A stretch of 40,905 bases of DNA from a virus: IMG/VR virus record IMGVR_UViG_3300030061_002112, positions 1 through 40,905 of that record; one strand, given 5' to 3'. Below are positions 32,072 to 39,261 of this stretch, piece by piece. The translations under genes were made by a program, and so were the position numbers. Positions within the stretch are counted from its first letter, which is position 1; each line of letters starts with the position of its first letter. The notes beneath the pieces were generated by a model, which worked only from the letters and a program-made list of their open reading frames with translations, was not told the DNA's origin and did no database searches.

Positions 32072-33899
32072 ATCAGTAACATCACAGTGGGTAGAACCTA
32101 CAGAATATCCAGATATAAAGGGTCGCATAGCCATTGACTTGGAAACATGCGATCCCGAATTAATTAAAAATGGTCCTGGTTGGCCTACACGTAGAGGAAA
32201 GGTAATTGGTATTGCGATAGCAACAGCATCATTTAAAGCTTACTATCCTATTGCTCATGATGGTGGTGGTAATATGGATGAAAAGAAAGTTATAAAATAT
32301 ATTAGATCTATATGTGAAGACGGTTCAATTGAGAAAGTGTTTCATAATGCGCAGTATGATATTGGGTGGTTGTGGACTCTTGGCATTGAAGTTAAAGGAC
32401 GTATTCACGACACAATGGTGGCTGCAGCTCTTATAGATGAGAATAGATATTCATATACTTTAAATAGTATTGTTCATGAATATCTAGGTGAATTTAAAAA
32501 TGAGCAAAAGCTTAAAGAAGCTGCTGATGCATTTGGCGTAGATCCAAAATCTGAAATGTATAAGTTACCAGCTACATTTGTTGGTGAGTATGCAGAAGCA
32601 GATGCAGATCTTACATATAAATTATATGAAAAGTTATCGTGGGAAATTGTAAAAGATAACCTAGAGACAGTTTACTACGTAGAGTGTAAATTAATTAATG
32701 TTATTTTTCAAATGACTCGTAATGGTGTTAGATTTGACACACACAAGTGCGTTGAACTTAATGATAAATTTAGAAATAAAGAAAAGAAGTTAATGAAACG
32801 CATTAAGGATCTTACTAATCTTAACATTGAGATATGGGCTGCGGCATCTATTGCTAAAGCTTTTGATGCATTAAATTTACCGTATGAAAGAACAGATAAG
32901 ACTAATGCGCCTTCATTTACTAAAATGTTTTTGACAGATCATCCGCATGAGTTACCTCGTTTAATTATGCAAGCACGTGAGTTAAATAAATTACGTGGTA
33001 CATTTTTAAATGGATTATTAAATCATACACATGACGGCAGAATACATGCGCATATAAATCAAATACGTTCTGATAGTGGAGGAACTGTAAGTGGTAGATT
33101 TTCCTATAATCATCCAAATTTACAACAAGTTCCAAGTAGAGGACAGTTTGCTAAAGAGATTAGGAAATTATTTATCCCGGAAATGGGACAGTATTGGCTT
33201 AAAGCAGACTACTCGCAACAAGAACCCAGGTTATTAACTCATTGGGCTTGTCTTGTAAATCAGTTGGGGGCCAAAGAAGTAAAAGAAGCATATCAAAAAT
33301 CAGATCTAGATTTTCATCAACAAACCGCAGACATGGCAGGAGTTGAGAGAAGATTAGCTAAGACTATTGGGCTAGGTGTTATGTATGGCATGGGGTATAA
33401 TAAATTAGCCCGTGAGTTAGATATAGAGCCACCAGAAGCAAAGAAAATGTTAGCAGATTTCCGTGAACGTGTACCATTTATGCAAGGAATGTTAGAAGCT
33501 GTAATGAATCGTGCTAATACTAAAGGTATTATTCGTACATTACTAGGACGTAAATGTAGATTTGATTTGTGGGAACCTACACAATGGGGTGTGCATAAAG
33601 CGTTACCTTTAAATCAAGCTAAAGTGGAGTATGGCGATGCTATTAAAAGAGCTGGAACATATAAAGCTTTAAATAGATTGATTCAAGGATCTGCCGCAGA
33701 TCAGACAAAGAAAGCTATGGTAGATGTGTATGAACAAACAGGTATTGTCCCTCATATACAGGTTCACGATGAGTTAGATTGTTCTGTAAAGGATGAAAAA
33801 CAAGCTAAAGAAATTCAACATATTATGGAAACATGTGTTGATTTAGAAGTACCTTCTAAAGTAGATGTAGATCTTGGAGAAAGTTGGGGTGATAAATGA
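32052..33899 (+). CDS. polA: Family A DNA polymerase with 3'-5' exonuclease
   Basis: A 615-aa polymerase. Proofreading domain: Exo I 'RIAIDLETCDPEL' (D29, E31), Exo II 'VFHNAQYDIGWL', Exo III 'YAEADADLTYKLY'. Polymerase domain: motif A 'LKADYSQQEPRLL', motif B 'RRLAKTIGLGVMYGMGYNK', motif C 'IQVHDELDCSV'. There is no 5' nuclease domain, as usual in phages. The residue matching E. coli Phe762 is Leu (codon CTA at 33372-33374). GTG at 32052 is chosen because AGGAG lies 6 nt before it; the longer frame, from a TTG at 32010, would overlap the previous gene by 62 nt. The 3' end overlaps the glucosaminidase ATG (ATGA). Confidence 0.95.
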   Translation: MTQDLFKSVTSQWVEPTEYPDIKGRIAIDLETCDPELIKNGPGWPTRRGKVIGIAIATASFKAYYPIAHDGGGNMDEKKVIKYIRSICEDGSIEKVFHNAQYDIGWLWTLGIEVKGRIHDTMVAAALIDENRYSYTLNSIVHEYLGEFKNEQKLKEAADAFGVDPKSEMYKLPATFVGEYAEADADLTYKLYEKLSWEIVKDNLETVYYVECKLINVIFQMTRNGVRFDTHKCVELNDKFRNKEKKLMKRIKDLTNLNIEIWAAASIAKAFDALNLPYERTDKTNAPSFTKMFLTDHPHELPRLIMQARELNKLRGTFLNGLLNHTHDGRIHAHINQIRSDSGGTVSGRFSYNHPNLQQVPSRGQFAKEIRKLFIPEMGQYWLKADYSQQEPRLLTHWACLVNQLGAKEVKEAYQKSDLDFHQQTADMAGVERRLAKTIGLGVMYGMGYNKLARELDIEPPEAKKMLADFRERVPFMQGMLEAVMNRANTKGIIRTLLGRKCRFDLWEPTQWGVHKALPLNQAKVEYGDAIKRAGTYKALNRLIQGSAADQTKKAMVDVYEQTGIVPHIQVHDELDCSVKDEKQAKEIQHIMETCVDLEVPSKVDVDLGESWGDK

Positions 33900-34408
33900 G
33901 TTGGTTATGCGCAACATTAATAGTTTGTTTATCTTTTAATCCAGAAATGGATTATACAAACAATGAAGAATTTGTAGAAGATGTTCGTGCATGTGTAGTG
34001 CACCATAATTCTATGTATCCAGAACAAGAAAGAGTGCCTATAAATTTAGTAATAGCACAAGCTATACATGAATCTACGTGGGGTACATCTAGATTTGCTG
34101 TAGAGGGTAATAACCTCCTTGGGATCCGCACGTTTGACCCATCAGATGATCAACTAAAGCCACTTAATAAACCTAATGTGAGCTGGGGGCTTAGGATCTT
34201 TGAGACGAAGTGCGAATCCATATCTTACTATATCGAGTTACTAAACAATAACCATCATTATTATTTGTTTCGTGAGGAGAGATTATCCCAGTATATGGGC
34301 GATAAAATTGATCTTAACAAACTAGTAAAGACACTTGCAATATATGCAGAAGACATATATTATACGCAAAAAATCATCAAAACATTGAGAGAACTAAATG
34401 ACAACTAA
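33896..34408 (+). CDS. Bax-like glucosaminidase (peptidoglycan hydrolase), exported
   Basis: A 170-aa protein resembling the E. coli Bax/GH73 group: 'VPINLVIAQAIHESTWGTSR' and 'FAVEGNNLLGIRTF' hold the likely catalytic Glu (E59) and the 'GNN..G' turn. Next come 'WGLRIFETKCESISYYIELL' and 'NNNHHYYLFREER', which match the Bax 'F.s..ESI..Y...LN....Y..lR..R' pattern. The first 15 residues (SWLCATLIVCLSF) are hydrophobic and may act as a short export signal or anchor. It is a second cell-wall enzyme, placed among replication genes away from the lysis genes, so roles in wall remodelling, early infection or superinfection blocking are possible. It overlaps the next gene by 11 nt. Confidence 0.75.
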   Translation: MSWLCATLIVCLSFNPEMDYTNNEEFVEDVRACVVHHNSMYPEQERVPINLVIAQAIHESTWGTSRFAVEGNNLLGIRTFDPSDDQLKPLNKPNVSWGLRIFETKCESISYYIELLNNNHHYYLFREERLSQYMGDKIDLNKLVKTLAIYAEDIYYTQKIIKTLRELNDN

Positions 34409-35489
34409 AAGTGGAGAAAAACCCGGGTACAGAGCCCAAGGCAAGGCAAGAGCTAATAATAAAAAAAATAATTTTGCTATAAATCCGGAGCAAATGGAAT
34501 ATGAAAGAAGAAAAGTACTTGAGCAAATGTCTACGAAAATTGATCGTAAGAAGCTCAACAATATGGCAGCAGTTGCGGCAACAAAAGAACCAGAATACTT
34601 TGACGAAGAAGGCAACAAAAGAGAACCTACAATGCGCATATTATCACTCGGGGCAGGGGTTCAGTCTTCCTGTCTTGCACTCATGGCGCAAGAAGGATTA
34701 ACTAAACACAAACCAGATTATATGATATTTGCTGATACAGGATGGGAGCCATCTTTTGTATATGATCATGTAGAATATTTAAAAAAAGCAATAACTATTT
34801 GTCCACTCATTACTGTAGAGCGAGGTAACCTTCGTGAGGATCTTATCCGTGCAGCGAACCCAATTAAAGGGTCAAATGAGGAACATAAATCTTTCGCCGG
34901 ACGTGTACCAAATCCTCCACTATTTGCTGCTCGTCCTGGTGGAAAGGTTGGTATGTTATATCGCCAATGCACTCATGATTACAAAGTTATTCCTATTCAA
35001 AAAAAGATTAGAGAGTTGTTAGGTATCAAACCAAGGCACCGTGTCAAAAAAGACATGAAAGTTGAACAATGGATTGGTATATCTACTGATGAAGCAATGC
35101 GCATGAAACACGCAAGGCTTCCATGGTTAACATCACGTTGGCCTTTAATAGAAATGAAGATGTCCCGTATGGATTGTCTTCAATGGTATCGTGACATAAA
35201 AAAACATCCTATGCCTGGTAAATCATCATGTATTGGATGTCCATACCACCACAATGATCAATGGAAAAATATGCAAAAGAATTATCCAGGAGATTTTGCG
35301 GATGCTGTGGAAGTAGACCATTTAATTAGACATGGGCTAAAGAATTCTGAAGCTGAATTATTTTTACATAAATCAGCTAAACCTTTAGGAGACATAAATT
35401 TTTTAGAACCAAAAAAACAAGCTTCACTATTTGGCGAAACATTCGATGAGGAATTTTCCGATGAATGTGAAGGATTATGCGGAGTATAA
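34398..35489 (+). CDS. PAPS-reductase-like PP-loop ATPase with Fe-S cysteines
   Basis: A 363-aa member of the PAPS reductase/adenylation superfamily. The PP-loop is 'LSLGAGVQSSCLALMA' (S83-x-G-x2-V-Q-S-S), then 'YMIFADTGWEPSFVYDHV'. Later come 'LYRQCTHDYKVIPIQKKI', 'WIGISTDEAMRM', 'WPLIEMKMSRMDCLQWY' and 'GKSSCIGCPYHHNDQW'. The Cys residues of RQC, MDC and C-x2-C are placed as possible ligands of one [4Fe-4S] cluster, as in DndC-type and thiolation enzymes. Residues 1-75 are a basic extension; an inner ATG (M79) starts the core. The enzyme would activate a substrate with ATP for sulfur transfer or reduction; the substrate is unknown. A SufE-like sulfur carrier lies four genes downstream. Confidence 0.8.
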   Translation: MTTKSGEKPGYRAQGKARANNKKNNFAINPEQMEYERRKVLEQMSTKIDRKKLNNMAAVAATKEPEYFDEEGNKREPTMRILSLGAGVQSSCLALMAQEGLTKHKPDYMIFADTGWEPSFVYDHVEYLKKAITICPLITVERGNLREDLIRAANPIKGSNEEHKSFAGRVPNPPLFAARPGGKVGMLYRQCTHDYKVIPIQKKIRELLGIKPRHRVKKDMKVEQWIGISTDEAMRMKHARLPWLTSRWPLIEMKMSRMDCLQWYRDIKKHPMPGKSSCIGCPYHHNDQWKNMQKNYPGDFADAVEVDHLIRHGLKNSEAELFLHKSAKPLGDINFLEPKKQASLFGETFDEEFSDECEGLCGV

Positions 35490-35490
35490 A

Positions 35491-35679
35491 ATGAAGAAAG
35501 AAGACATTGAAAAAAGAAAAACAGCATTACAAAATCAACATGATGATGTTAATCAAAAAATATCTCAGGGCAGAAATGCGTTGGGTAATTTAGAAGCAAC
35601 ATTGATGGGTTTGAAAGGTGCCATTTCACAAATTGATTGGGTGCTAGGATTATTTGTAGACGAAAAAAAAGATAAATAA
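35491..35679 (+). CDS. Small coiled-coil protein
   Basis: A 62-aa protein of one charged coiled coil (KKEDIEKRKTALQNQHDDVN) followed by 'ALGNLEATLMGLKGAISQID', ending 'WVLGLFVDEKKDK'. ATG at 35491 is preferred over the longer frame from 35431 because GCGGAG lies 6 nt upstream and it begins 1 nt after the previous stop. The stop overlaps the next start (TAATGA). Function unknown. Confidence 0.6.
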   Translation: MKKEDIEKRKTALQNQHDDVNQKISQGRNALGNLEATLMGLKGAISQIDWVLGLFVDEKKDK

Positions 35680-35885
35680 TGACTGAAGACTTCTACGACC
35701 ACATGAAAAAAGAACAAAAACTTTTAAATTTAAGCTATCAAGAGTCATTACGTCAAAAAGAAGAAAGAATGGCTGTTTGGGACCCTAATGATAAAATGAC
35801 GGTTTTCAGCCAAATAAAAACGCTCATAATTGCCCGGTATCGGGGTTTAAGGACATGGGTGGTAGGATTCATCCCGGGTTTTTAA
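35679..35885 (+). CDS. Small unknown protein
   Basis: A 68-aa protein with an N-terminal charged helix (TEDFYDHMKKEQKLLNLSY and QESLRQKEERMAVWDPND) and a more hydrophobic, basic end (TLIIARYRGLRTWVVGFIPG). It overlaps the stop of the previous gene and the start of the next by one base each, a sign of translational coupling. The C-terminal half could lie on the membrane. Not recognised. Confidence 0.5.
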   Translation: MTEDFYDHMKKEQKLLNLSYQESLRQKEERMAVWDPNDKMTVFSQIKTLIIARYRGLRTWVVGFIPGF

Positions 35886-36052
35886 TGGTAAAACACGTTT
35901 TACAGTGGTTTTGGGATAATGATTGGTTAGGAAAGAAATATAAAGCAATTTATTTTGGTCCGAGGTTATCTTGGATGAAATTAATGAAAGAAAAAAAGAA
36001 TGATAAAAGAAAAATTAAAAAGATACGTGGACATACTAAACAAAATTCCTGA
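35885..36052 (+). CDS. Very small basic protein
   Basis: A 55-aa strongly basic, aromatic-rich protein: 'VKHVLQWFWDNDWLGKKYKA' then 'IYFGPRLSWMKLMKEKKNDK' and a Lys/Arg tail. ATG at 35885 overlaps the previous stop (TTTTTAATGG) and is chosen over the longer frame from 35855. It overlaps the SufE-like gene by 53 nt, an unusually long overlap, so either its true end function is small or the SufE start is later. Could bind nucleic acid or membrane; unknown. Confidence 0.45.
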   Translation: MVKHVLQWFWDNDWLGKKYKAIYFGPRLSWMKLMKEKKNDKRKIKKIRGHTKQNS

Positions 36053-36401
36053 TCATCAAGAAAAATATGTATGGCTTATGTTGCTTGGTAAAAAAACAGA
36101 ACCATTAGTTGATCAATTAAAATTAGATAAGTTTGAAGTTCCTGGTTGTCAAACACGTACTTGGTTAGTGCCTGGTTATGGAAGACCAGAATTACATTTT
36201 AGTGCTGATTCAGATGCACTTATATCAAAAGGAATGGTAACTTTATTAGCTGATGTATTTAGTGGGTCTACACCAAAAGAGATTTTAGCTTTTGAAAGAA
36301 AAGATTTAGAAGACTTACATCTTGACGTTTTGTTAACGCCTGGCCGAAGGAACGGTGTGCATGGTATGTTGCAGAAAATTCGAGAGTACGCGCTAAAATA
36401 A
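36000..36401 (+). CDS. SufE-like sulfur-acceptor protein
   Basis: A 133-aa protein with the full SufE pattern: 'LNKIPDHQEKYVWLMLLGKK', then 'FEVPGCQTRTWLVPGY', where C50 matches the active-site Cys51 of E. coli SufE (GCQS.VW). Next come 'LHFSADSDALISKGMVTLLA', 'GSTPKEILAFERKDLEDLHL', and the closing 'LTPGRRNGVHGMLQKIREYA'. SufE takes persulfide sulfur from the cysteine desulfurase SufS and hands it to acceptors. No SufS or Suf scaffold gene is in the window, so it would draw on the host desulfurase. It is last in the rightward operon that also holds the PP-loop/Fe-S protein. The start at ATG 36000 is near the natural SufE length (138 aa). Confidence 0.88.
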   Translation: MIKEKLKRYVDILNKIPDHQEKYVWLMLLGKKTEPLVDQLKLDKFEVPGCQTRTWLVPGYGRPELHFSADSDALISKGMVTLLADVFSGSTPKEILAFERKDLEDLHLDVLLTPGRRNGVHGMLQKIREYALK

Positions 36402-36416
36402 GATTAATCATTAATC
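36402..36416. other. Palindrome covering both converging gene ends
   Basis: GATTAAT-C-ATTAATC is a perfect 15-bp palindrome that lies between the SufE-like gene (ends 36401) and the leftward operon (ends 36411), including the TAA of the latter. With 6 AT-rich pairs and a 3-nt loop it is weak as a terminator hairpin; a protein-binding site is another option. Confidence 0.5.
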
Positions 36417-36716
36417 CCACTTCGCTTTAGCACGAAGAGACCATCTTTCAAATGCTGCTGCATCTATATCTTTCTTAACTAATTTAGCACCATCTGGTAC
36501 TTCATTATATAATGCAATGACTTCACCATCTTTAATTTCTACTATACCAGGACCACAAAAAGCATCTTTATCATATCCAGTGTTTTTCTTTTTAAGTAAA
36601 CGCACTTCTTTCATGCAAGATGATAATGACTTCATAGGAACATATTGTGTCATTTGAGTTGCTTGGTCATTCATATTACCAAAAACAAACATGAGTATTA
36701 CGCTAATGACTTCCAT
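36411..36716 (-). CDS. Small possibly exported protein, last gene of the leftward operon
   Basis: A 101-aa protein with a short hydrophobic start (EVISVILMFVFGNMND), a Cys pair (SSCMKEVRLLKKK and DAFCGPGIVEIK) that could form a disulfide, and a charged end. The N-terminal hydrophobic stretch is brief, so export is uncertain. The core 'CMKEVRLLKK...CGPG' is similar in layout to the Cys-containing exported protein at 39764. The start overlaps the previous gene by 14 nt. Not recognised. Confidence 0.55.
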   Translation of the reverse strand: MEVISVILMFVFGNMNDQATQMTQYVPMKSLSSCMKEVRLLKKKNTGYDKDAFCGPGIVEIKDGEVIALYNEVPDGAKLVKKDIDAAAFERWSLRAKAKWD

Positions 36717-37107
36717 TTGCCCTCACTTTGTCCTCTAGTTTTTCTGTATCTATAATTAATTTTTCTATATCTTGCTGAGCTCTTTTTATATTTACGGTAT
36801 TTGACATCATACCCTCCATTTCTTCTTGCATAGCCTCAATTTGAGCCGCCATAAATTCTATAAGCATGTCTTGCTGACTATCCGCGGGCAAATTGCCCAT
36901 TTCACCACGAGGCCATTTGATTCTAAATTCCGTGTTTTTTTCAACGTCGGCAATCATTAGTTTACCATTTGTCTCGATATTATTTAGGCGCTCAATAATG
37001 CCAAAATAACTATACACGCCGATTCCGACGGCGGCCAATATCGAGAGTAAATTTCTCATAGGCATGCTTATCGCTGTGTTATCACTTACTTTCATATTAT
37101 CCACCAA
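36703..37107 (-). CDS. Membrane-anchored coiled-coil protein
   Basis: A 134-aa protein: one membrane helix (residues about 18-37, RNLLSILAAVGIGVYSYFGI), then 'IERLNNIETNGKLMIADVEK', a short non-helical part with 'IKWPRGEMGNLPADSQQD', and a long helical Met/Glu-rich coiled coil to the end (MAAQIEAMQEEMEGMMSNTV). Topology suggests the coiled coil lies outside the cytoplasm or at the membrane face. It overlaps its neighbours by 11-14 nt and has the same design as the next gene in transcription order, so the two may pair. Confidence 0.6.
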   Translation of the reverse strand: MVDNMKVSDNTAISMPMRNLLSILAAVGIGVYSYFGIIERLNNIETNGKLMIADVEKNTEFRIKWPRGEMGNLPADSQQDMLIEFMAAQIEAMQEEMEGMMSNTVNIKRAQQDIEKLIIDTEKLEDKVRANGSH

Positions 37108-37639
37108 GAGGATTTTCTAGTGCTCTTTTAATTCGCTTTTCTATTTTTTCCTCTAGCTCCTTTTGTGCTTGTTTTATTCTTTCCTCTAGTTTTTTCATAT
37201 CATCTTCAAGTGTATCAATAGTGGCTTTAAGATCTTTTGCATTGTCTCTAGAATCTTCTTTTACTTGTTGCTCAACATCATTAACAATTGACTCTACTCT
37301 GCGCACATCTTGACGTAAATCATTCTTAAGTTCATTGGCTACATCAGATACTAATCTTATTTCTTGCATCATCATTTCCATTTCACCCATAAGCATTTCA
37401 ATTTCTGTTTGTAATAAATCTGTCTTACTAGACATTTCTTCTTTTGTTAGCGCAATGTTCTTATCAAATTCTGATAGGTCCGGTGCTACATAGTTCTGTA
37501 TCTGTTCCTTCATGTTGAGGTAGTCTTTATAAAATTCAAAGCCACCCCACAATGCGCCACCAGCTGTGGTTAATGCTGTAAGTATGACAAATATCTTGCC
37601 ACCTTTAAATTTTATACCACCTACTTCTACTTCTGCCAT
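37097..37639 (-). CDS. Membrane-anchored protein with long coiled coil
   Basis: A 180-aa protein. Residues 1-13 are cytoplasmic-like (AEVEVGGIKFKGGK), followed by one membrane helix (IFVILTALTTAGGALWGG) and then over 120 residues of nearly continuous charged coiled coil (TDLLQTEIEMLMGEMEMMM, 'DVRRVESIVNDVEQQVKED', 'DMKKLEERIKQAQKELEEK'). The start overlaps the 544-aa secreted protein by 13 nt. The architecture recalls spanin or envelope-bridging proteins, but no cysteine or lipobox is present. Function unknown; a membrane scaffold for neighbours in the operon is an inference. Confidence 0.65.
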   Translation of the reverse strand: MAEVEVGGIKFKGGKIFVILTALTTAGGALWGGFEFYKDYLNMKEQIQNYVAPDLSEFDKNIALTKEEMSSKTDLLQTEIEMLMGEMEMMMQEIRLVSDVANELKNDLRQDVRRVESIVNDVEQQVKEDSRDNAKDLKATIDTLEDDMKKLEERIKQAQKELEEKIEKRIKRALENPLGG

Positions 37640-39261
37640 TGACTTTCCACCATATCGTTCATTAATCCATCGCTCCCTGCAAATAACAAATAAGCTGCAA
37701 TATTATTGTCAGATATTGTTGTATCAGGTAATATTATATCTGTAAAGAATCCAAGCCTGTCCTCTAACGCTTGCTGAGTTTCAAAAAATGTTTTTGTGTC
37801 ACCAAGAACTTGCATAACTATGAGAGTTTTGGTTTGATTTGCTGAATCATATTTACCTTTATCCCCCATTTTTTTTACAATTTTCTTAGCAGCTTTTTCT
37901 TTTTGTTGTTTTTTTATCTCCTTCTTGGGCTCAGTCTTATTTTTTGGTTTATCCATATCTTCTTCGCTTCCTTCATCCTCAGAAGCCTCTGATGTGCTTT
38001 CTTCCGTTTCTGGCTCTTCTGCCACATTTTCTGCAGGTTCTTCTGCAGGTTCATCAATTTCTTCAATAGGTTCATCATTTATCTCCTCTGTTTCAGGTTC
38101 TGGTTCTGTAGCTGTTTCCGTTTTAGGTTCTACTTCAGTTTCCATATCTGGTTCTATATCTGGTTCCGGCATTTCCATATCAGGCATGTCAAGTTCCATT
38201 TCCATTTCCATCTCCATTTCGTATTCTATAGTTGCTATTTCTATGTCTTCTATGTCAATATTAGGCATCTCAAAATCCATTTCGAAGTCCACCTCAAAAT
38301 CCATTTCCATCTCTACAGTTTCGTAAGACATTTCCATGTCAGGTTCATCAAATTCTGGTTCAAAATACATATCATCACCTGGTGCATCTATTACATCATT
38401 GTGTTCAAATATATTTTCAACAATATCAATTACTTCTGTCTCTGTGCTACCACCGTATGATACCCACATTTCAACACTAAGTATATGTTCAGTGATAATT
38501 GTATTAACCACGTTGTACAATACATTTATGGACACGTCATCAAAGAGCGGTCCAATTGCTAGGTTGATATCACGTCCTCCTACCTCCACAATTATTTTTG
38601 TTATTGTGCCCGCAAAATCAAATCCTCCTGAGTATTCTTGAAATCCACTCGCTACACCTGACTCAGACAATATATCAGTGCCACTGAATACATTTGTATT
38701 ACCGTTACGGCCCGTTACATGCATATAAATACGATCTTGCGCATCACGTTTATCTACTTTTATTGTGTAATTTGTTTTTCCTCCGTTCTTTATATCTAAT
38801 TCTGATATGTCTACAGTTTGTATAAATGTTGTGCCCATACCATCAACACCCATTGTTGATGTACTGTTGCCACTACCTGTTATTTGTGCGCATTTATCTG
38901 CTCCAAGATTGTAGCAGCTGTTGCCAGATGGCATGCTTGCAGGACCTTGGCCACCCCAATCAGTGTCCATATCACCTTCAAATTTAGATGTAACATAATC
39001 ATTATCGCCATCAAGTATATCACCTGAATCAGAATTTGTTGTTGTTACTGTTGTGGTTGTAGTTGTAGTATCTGTCGTGACTGTATAGCCATCAGCTTCA
39101 TATTCAATTGTTTCTATTTCATCTATAACAATTGTTTCTTCAACACCTGGTGTGCATAATCCTGTTGCGGTAACAGGACATTCTGCTTTAAGGGAAGAAG
39201 GCCACAATGCCAGAGTGCATAGCCATACCAGCAATAATAAACTTGAAGAGTTTTTGTCCAT
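37627..39261 (-). CDS. Secreted protein with jelly-roll-like domain and acidic Met/Glu repeat
   Basis: A 544-aa protein with a clear signal peptide (SSSLLLLVWLCTLALWPSSL, cleavage likely after LKA before ECPV). After a Thr-rich linker, residues about 85-270 form a beta domain with 'TIQTVDISELDIKNGG'-type strands and a conserved Cys pair (NSCYNLGADKCAQ), similar to lectin-like folds. Residues about 300-400 are a repetitive acidic stretch of E-M/E-I/D-M dipeptides (MEMEMEMELDMPDMEMPEPD), then Glu/Pro/Thr-rich, then a Lys-rich basic block and a compact C-terminal domain (ALEDRLGFFTDIILPDTT). Such an acidic chain may bind cations or proteins in the periplasm. Its first 74 nt overlap the preceding gene. 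Not a known family by function. Confidence 0.65.
   Translation of the reverse strand: MDKNSSSLLLLVWLCTLALWPSSLKAECPVTATGLCTPGVEETIVIDEIETIEYEADGYTVTTDTTTTTTTVTTTNSDSGDILDGDNDYVTSKFEGDMDTDWGGQGPASMPSGNSCYNLGADKCAQITGSGNSTSTMGVDGMGTTFIQTVDISELDIKNGGKTNYTIKVDKRDAQDRIYMHVTGRNGNTNVFSGTDILSESGVASGFQEYSGGFDFAGTITKIIVEVGGRDINLAIGPLFDDVSINVLYNVVNTIITEHILSVEMWVSYGGSTETEVIDIVENIFEHNDVIDAPGDDMYFEPEFDEPDMEMSYETVEMEMDFEVDFEMDFEMPNIDIEDIEIATIEYEMEMEMEMELDMPDMEMPEPDIEPDMETEVEPKTETATEPEPETEEINDEPIEEIDEPAEEPAENVAEEPETEESTSEASEDEGSEEDMDKPKNKTEPKKEIKKQQKEKAAKKIVKKMGDKGKYDSANQTKTLIVMQVLGDTKTFFETQQALEDRLGFFTDIILPDTTISDNNIAAYLLFAGSDGLMNDMVESQWQK
38145..38340. repeat. Hexamer-like repeat coding the acidic Met/Glu stretch
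   Basis: On the + strand the tract is built from repeated TCCATT(T/C)CCAT-type units; on the coding strand these are GAAATGGA(A/G)ATGG units. It encodes alternating Glu/Asp-Met/Ile in the 544-aa secreted protein. Such a tract can gain or lose units in frame. Boundaries are approximate. Confidence 0.7.

Noticed and set aside
36402-36416. Palindrome as an intrinsic terminator
   Set aside because: The stem is short and AT-only apart from its end, the loop is 3 nt, and no T-run follows.
37925-38326. 133-aa Ser-rich frame on the + strand opposite the acidic protein
   Set aside because: It is the mirror of the Met/Glu repeat (TCC/TCA/TCT codons); it has low complexity and no ribosome site.
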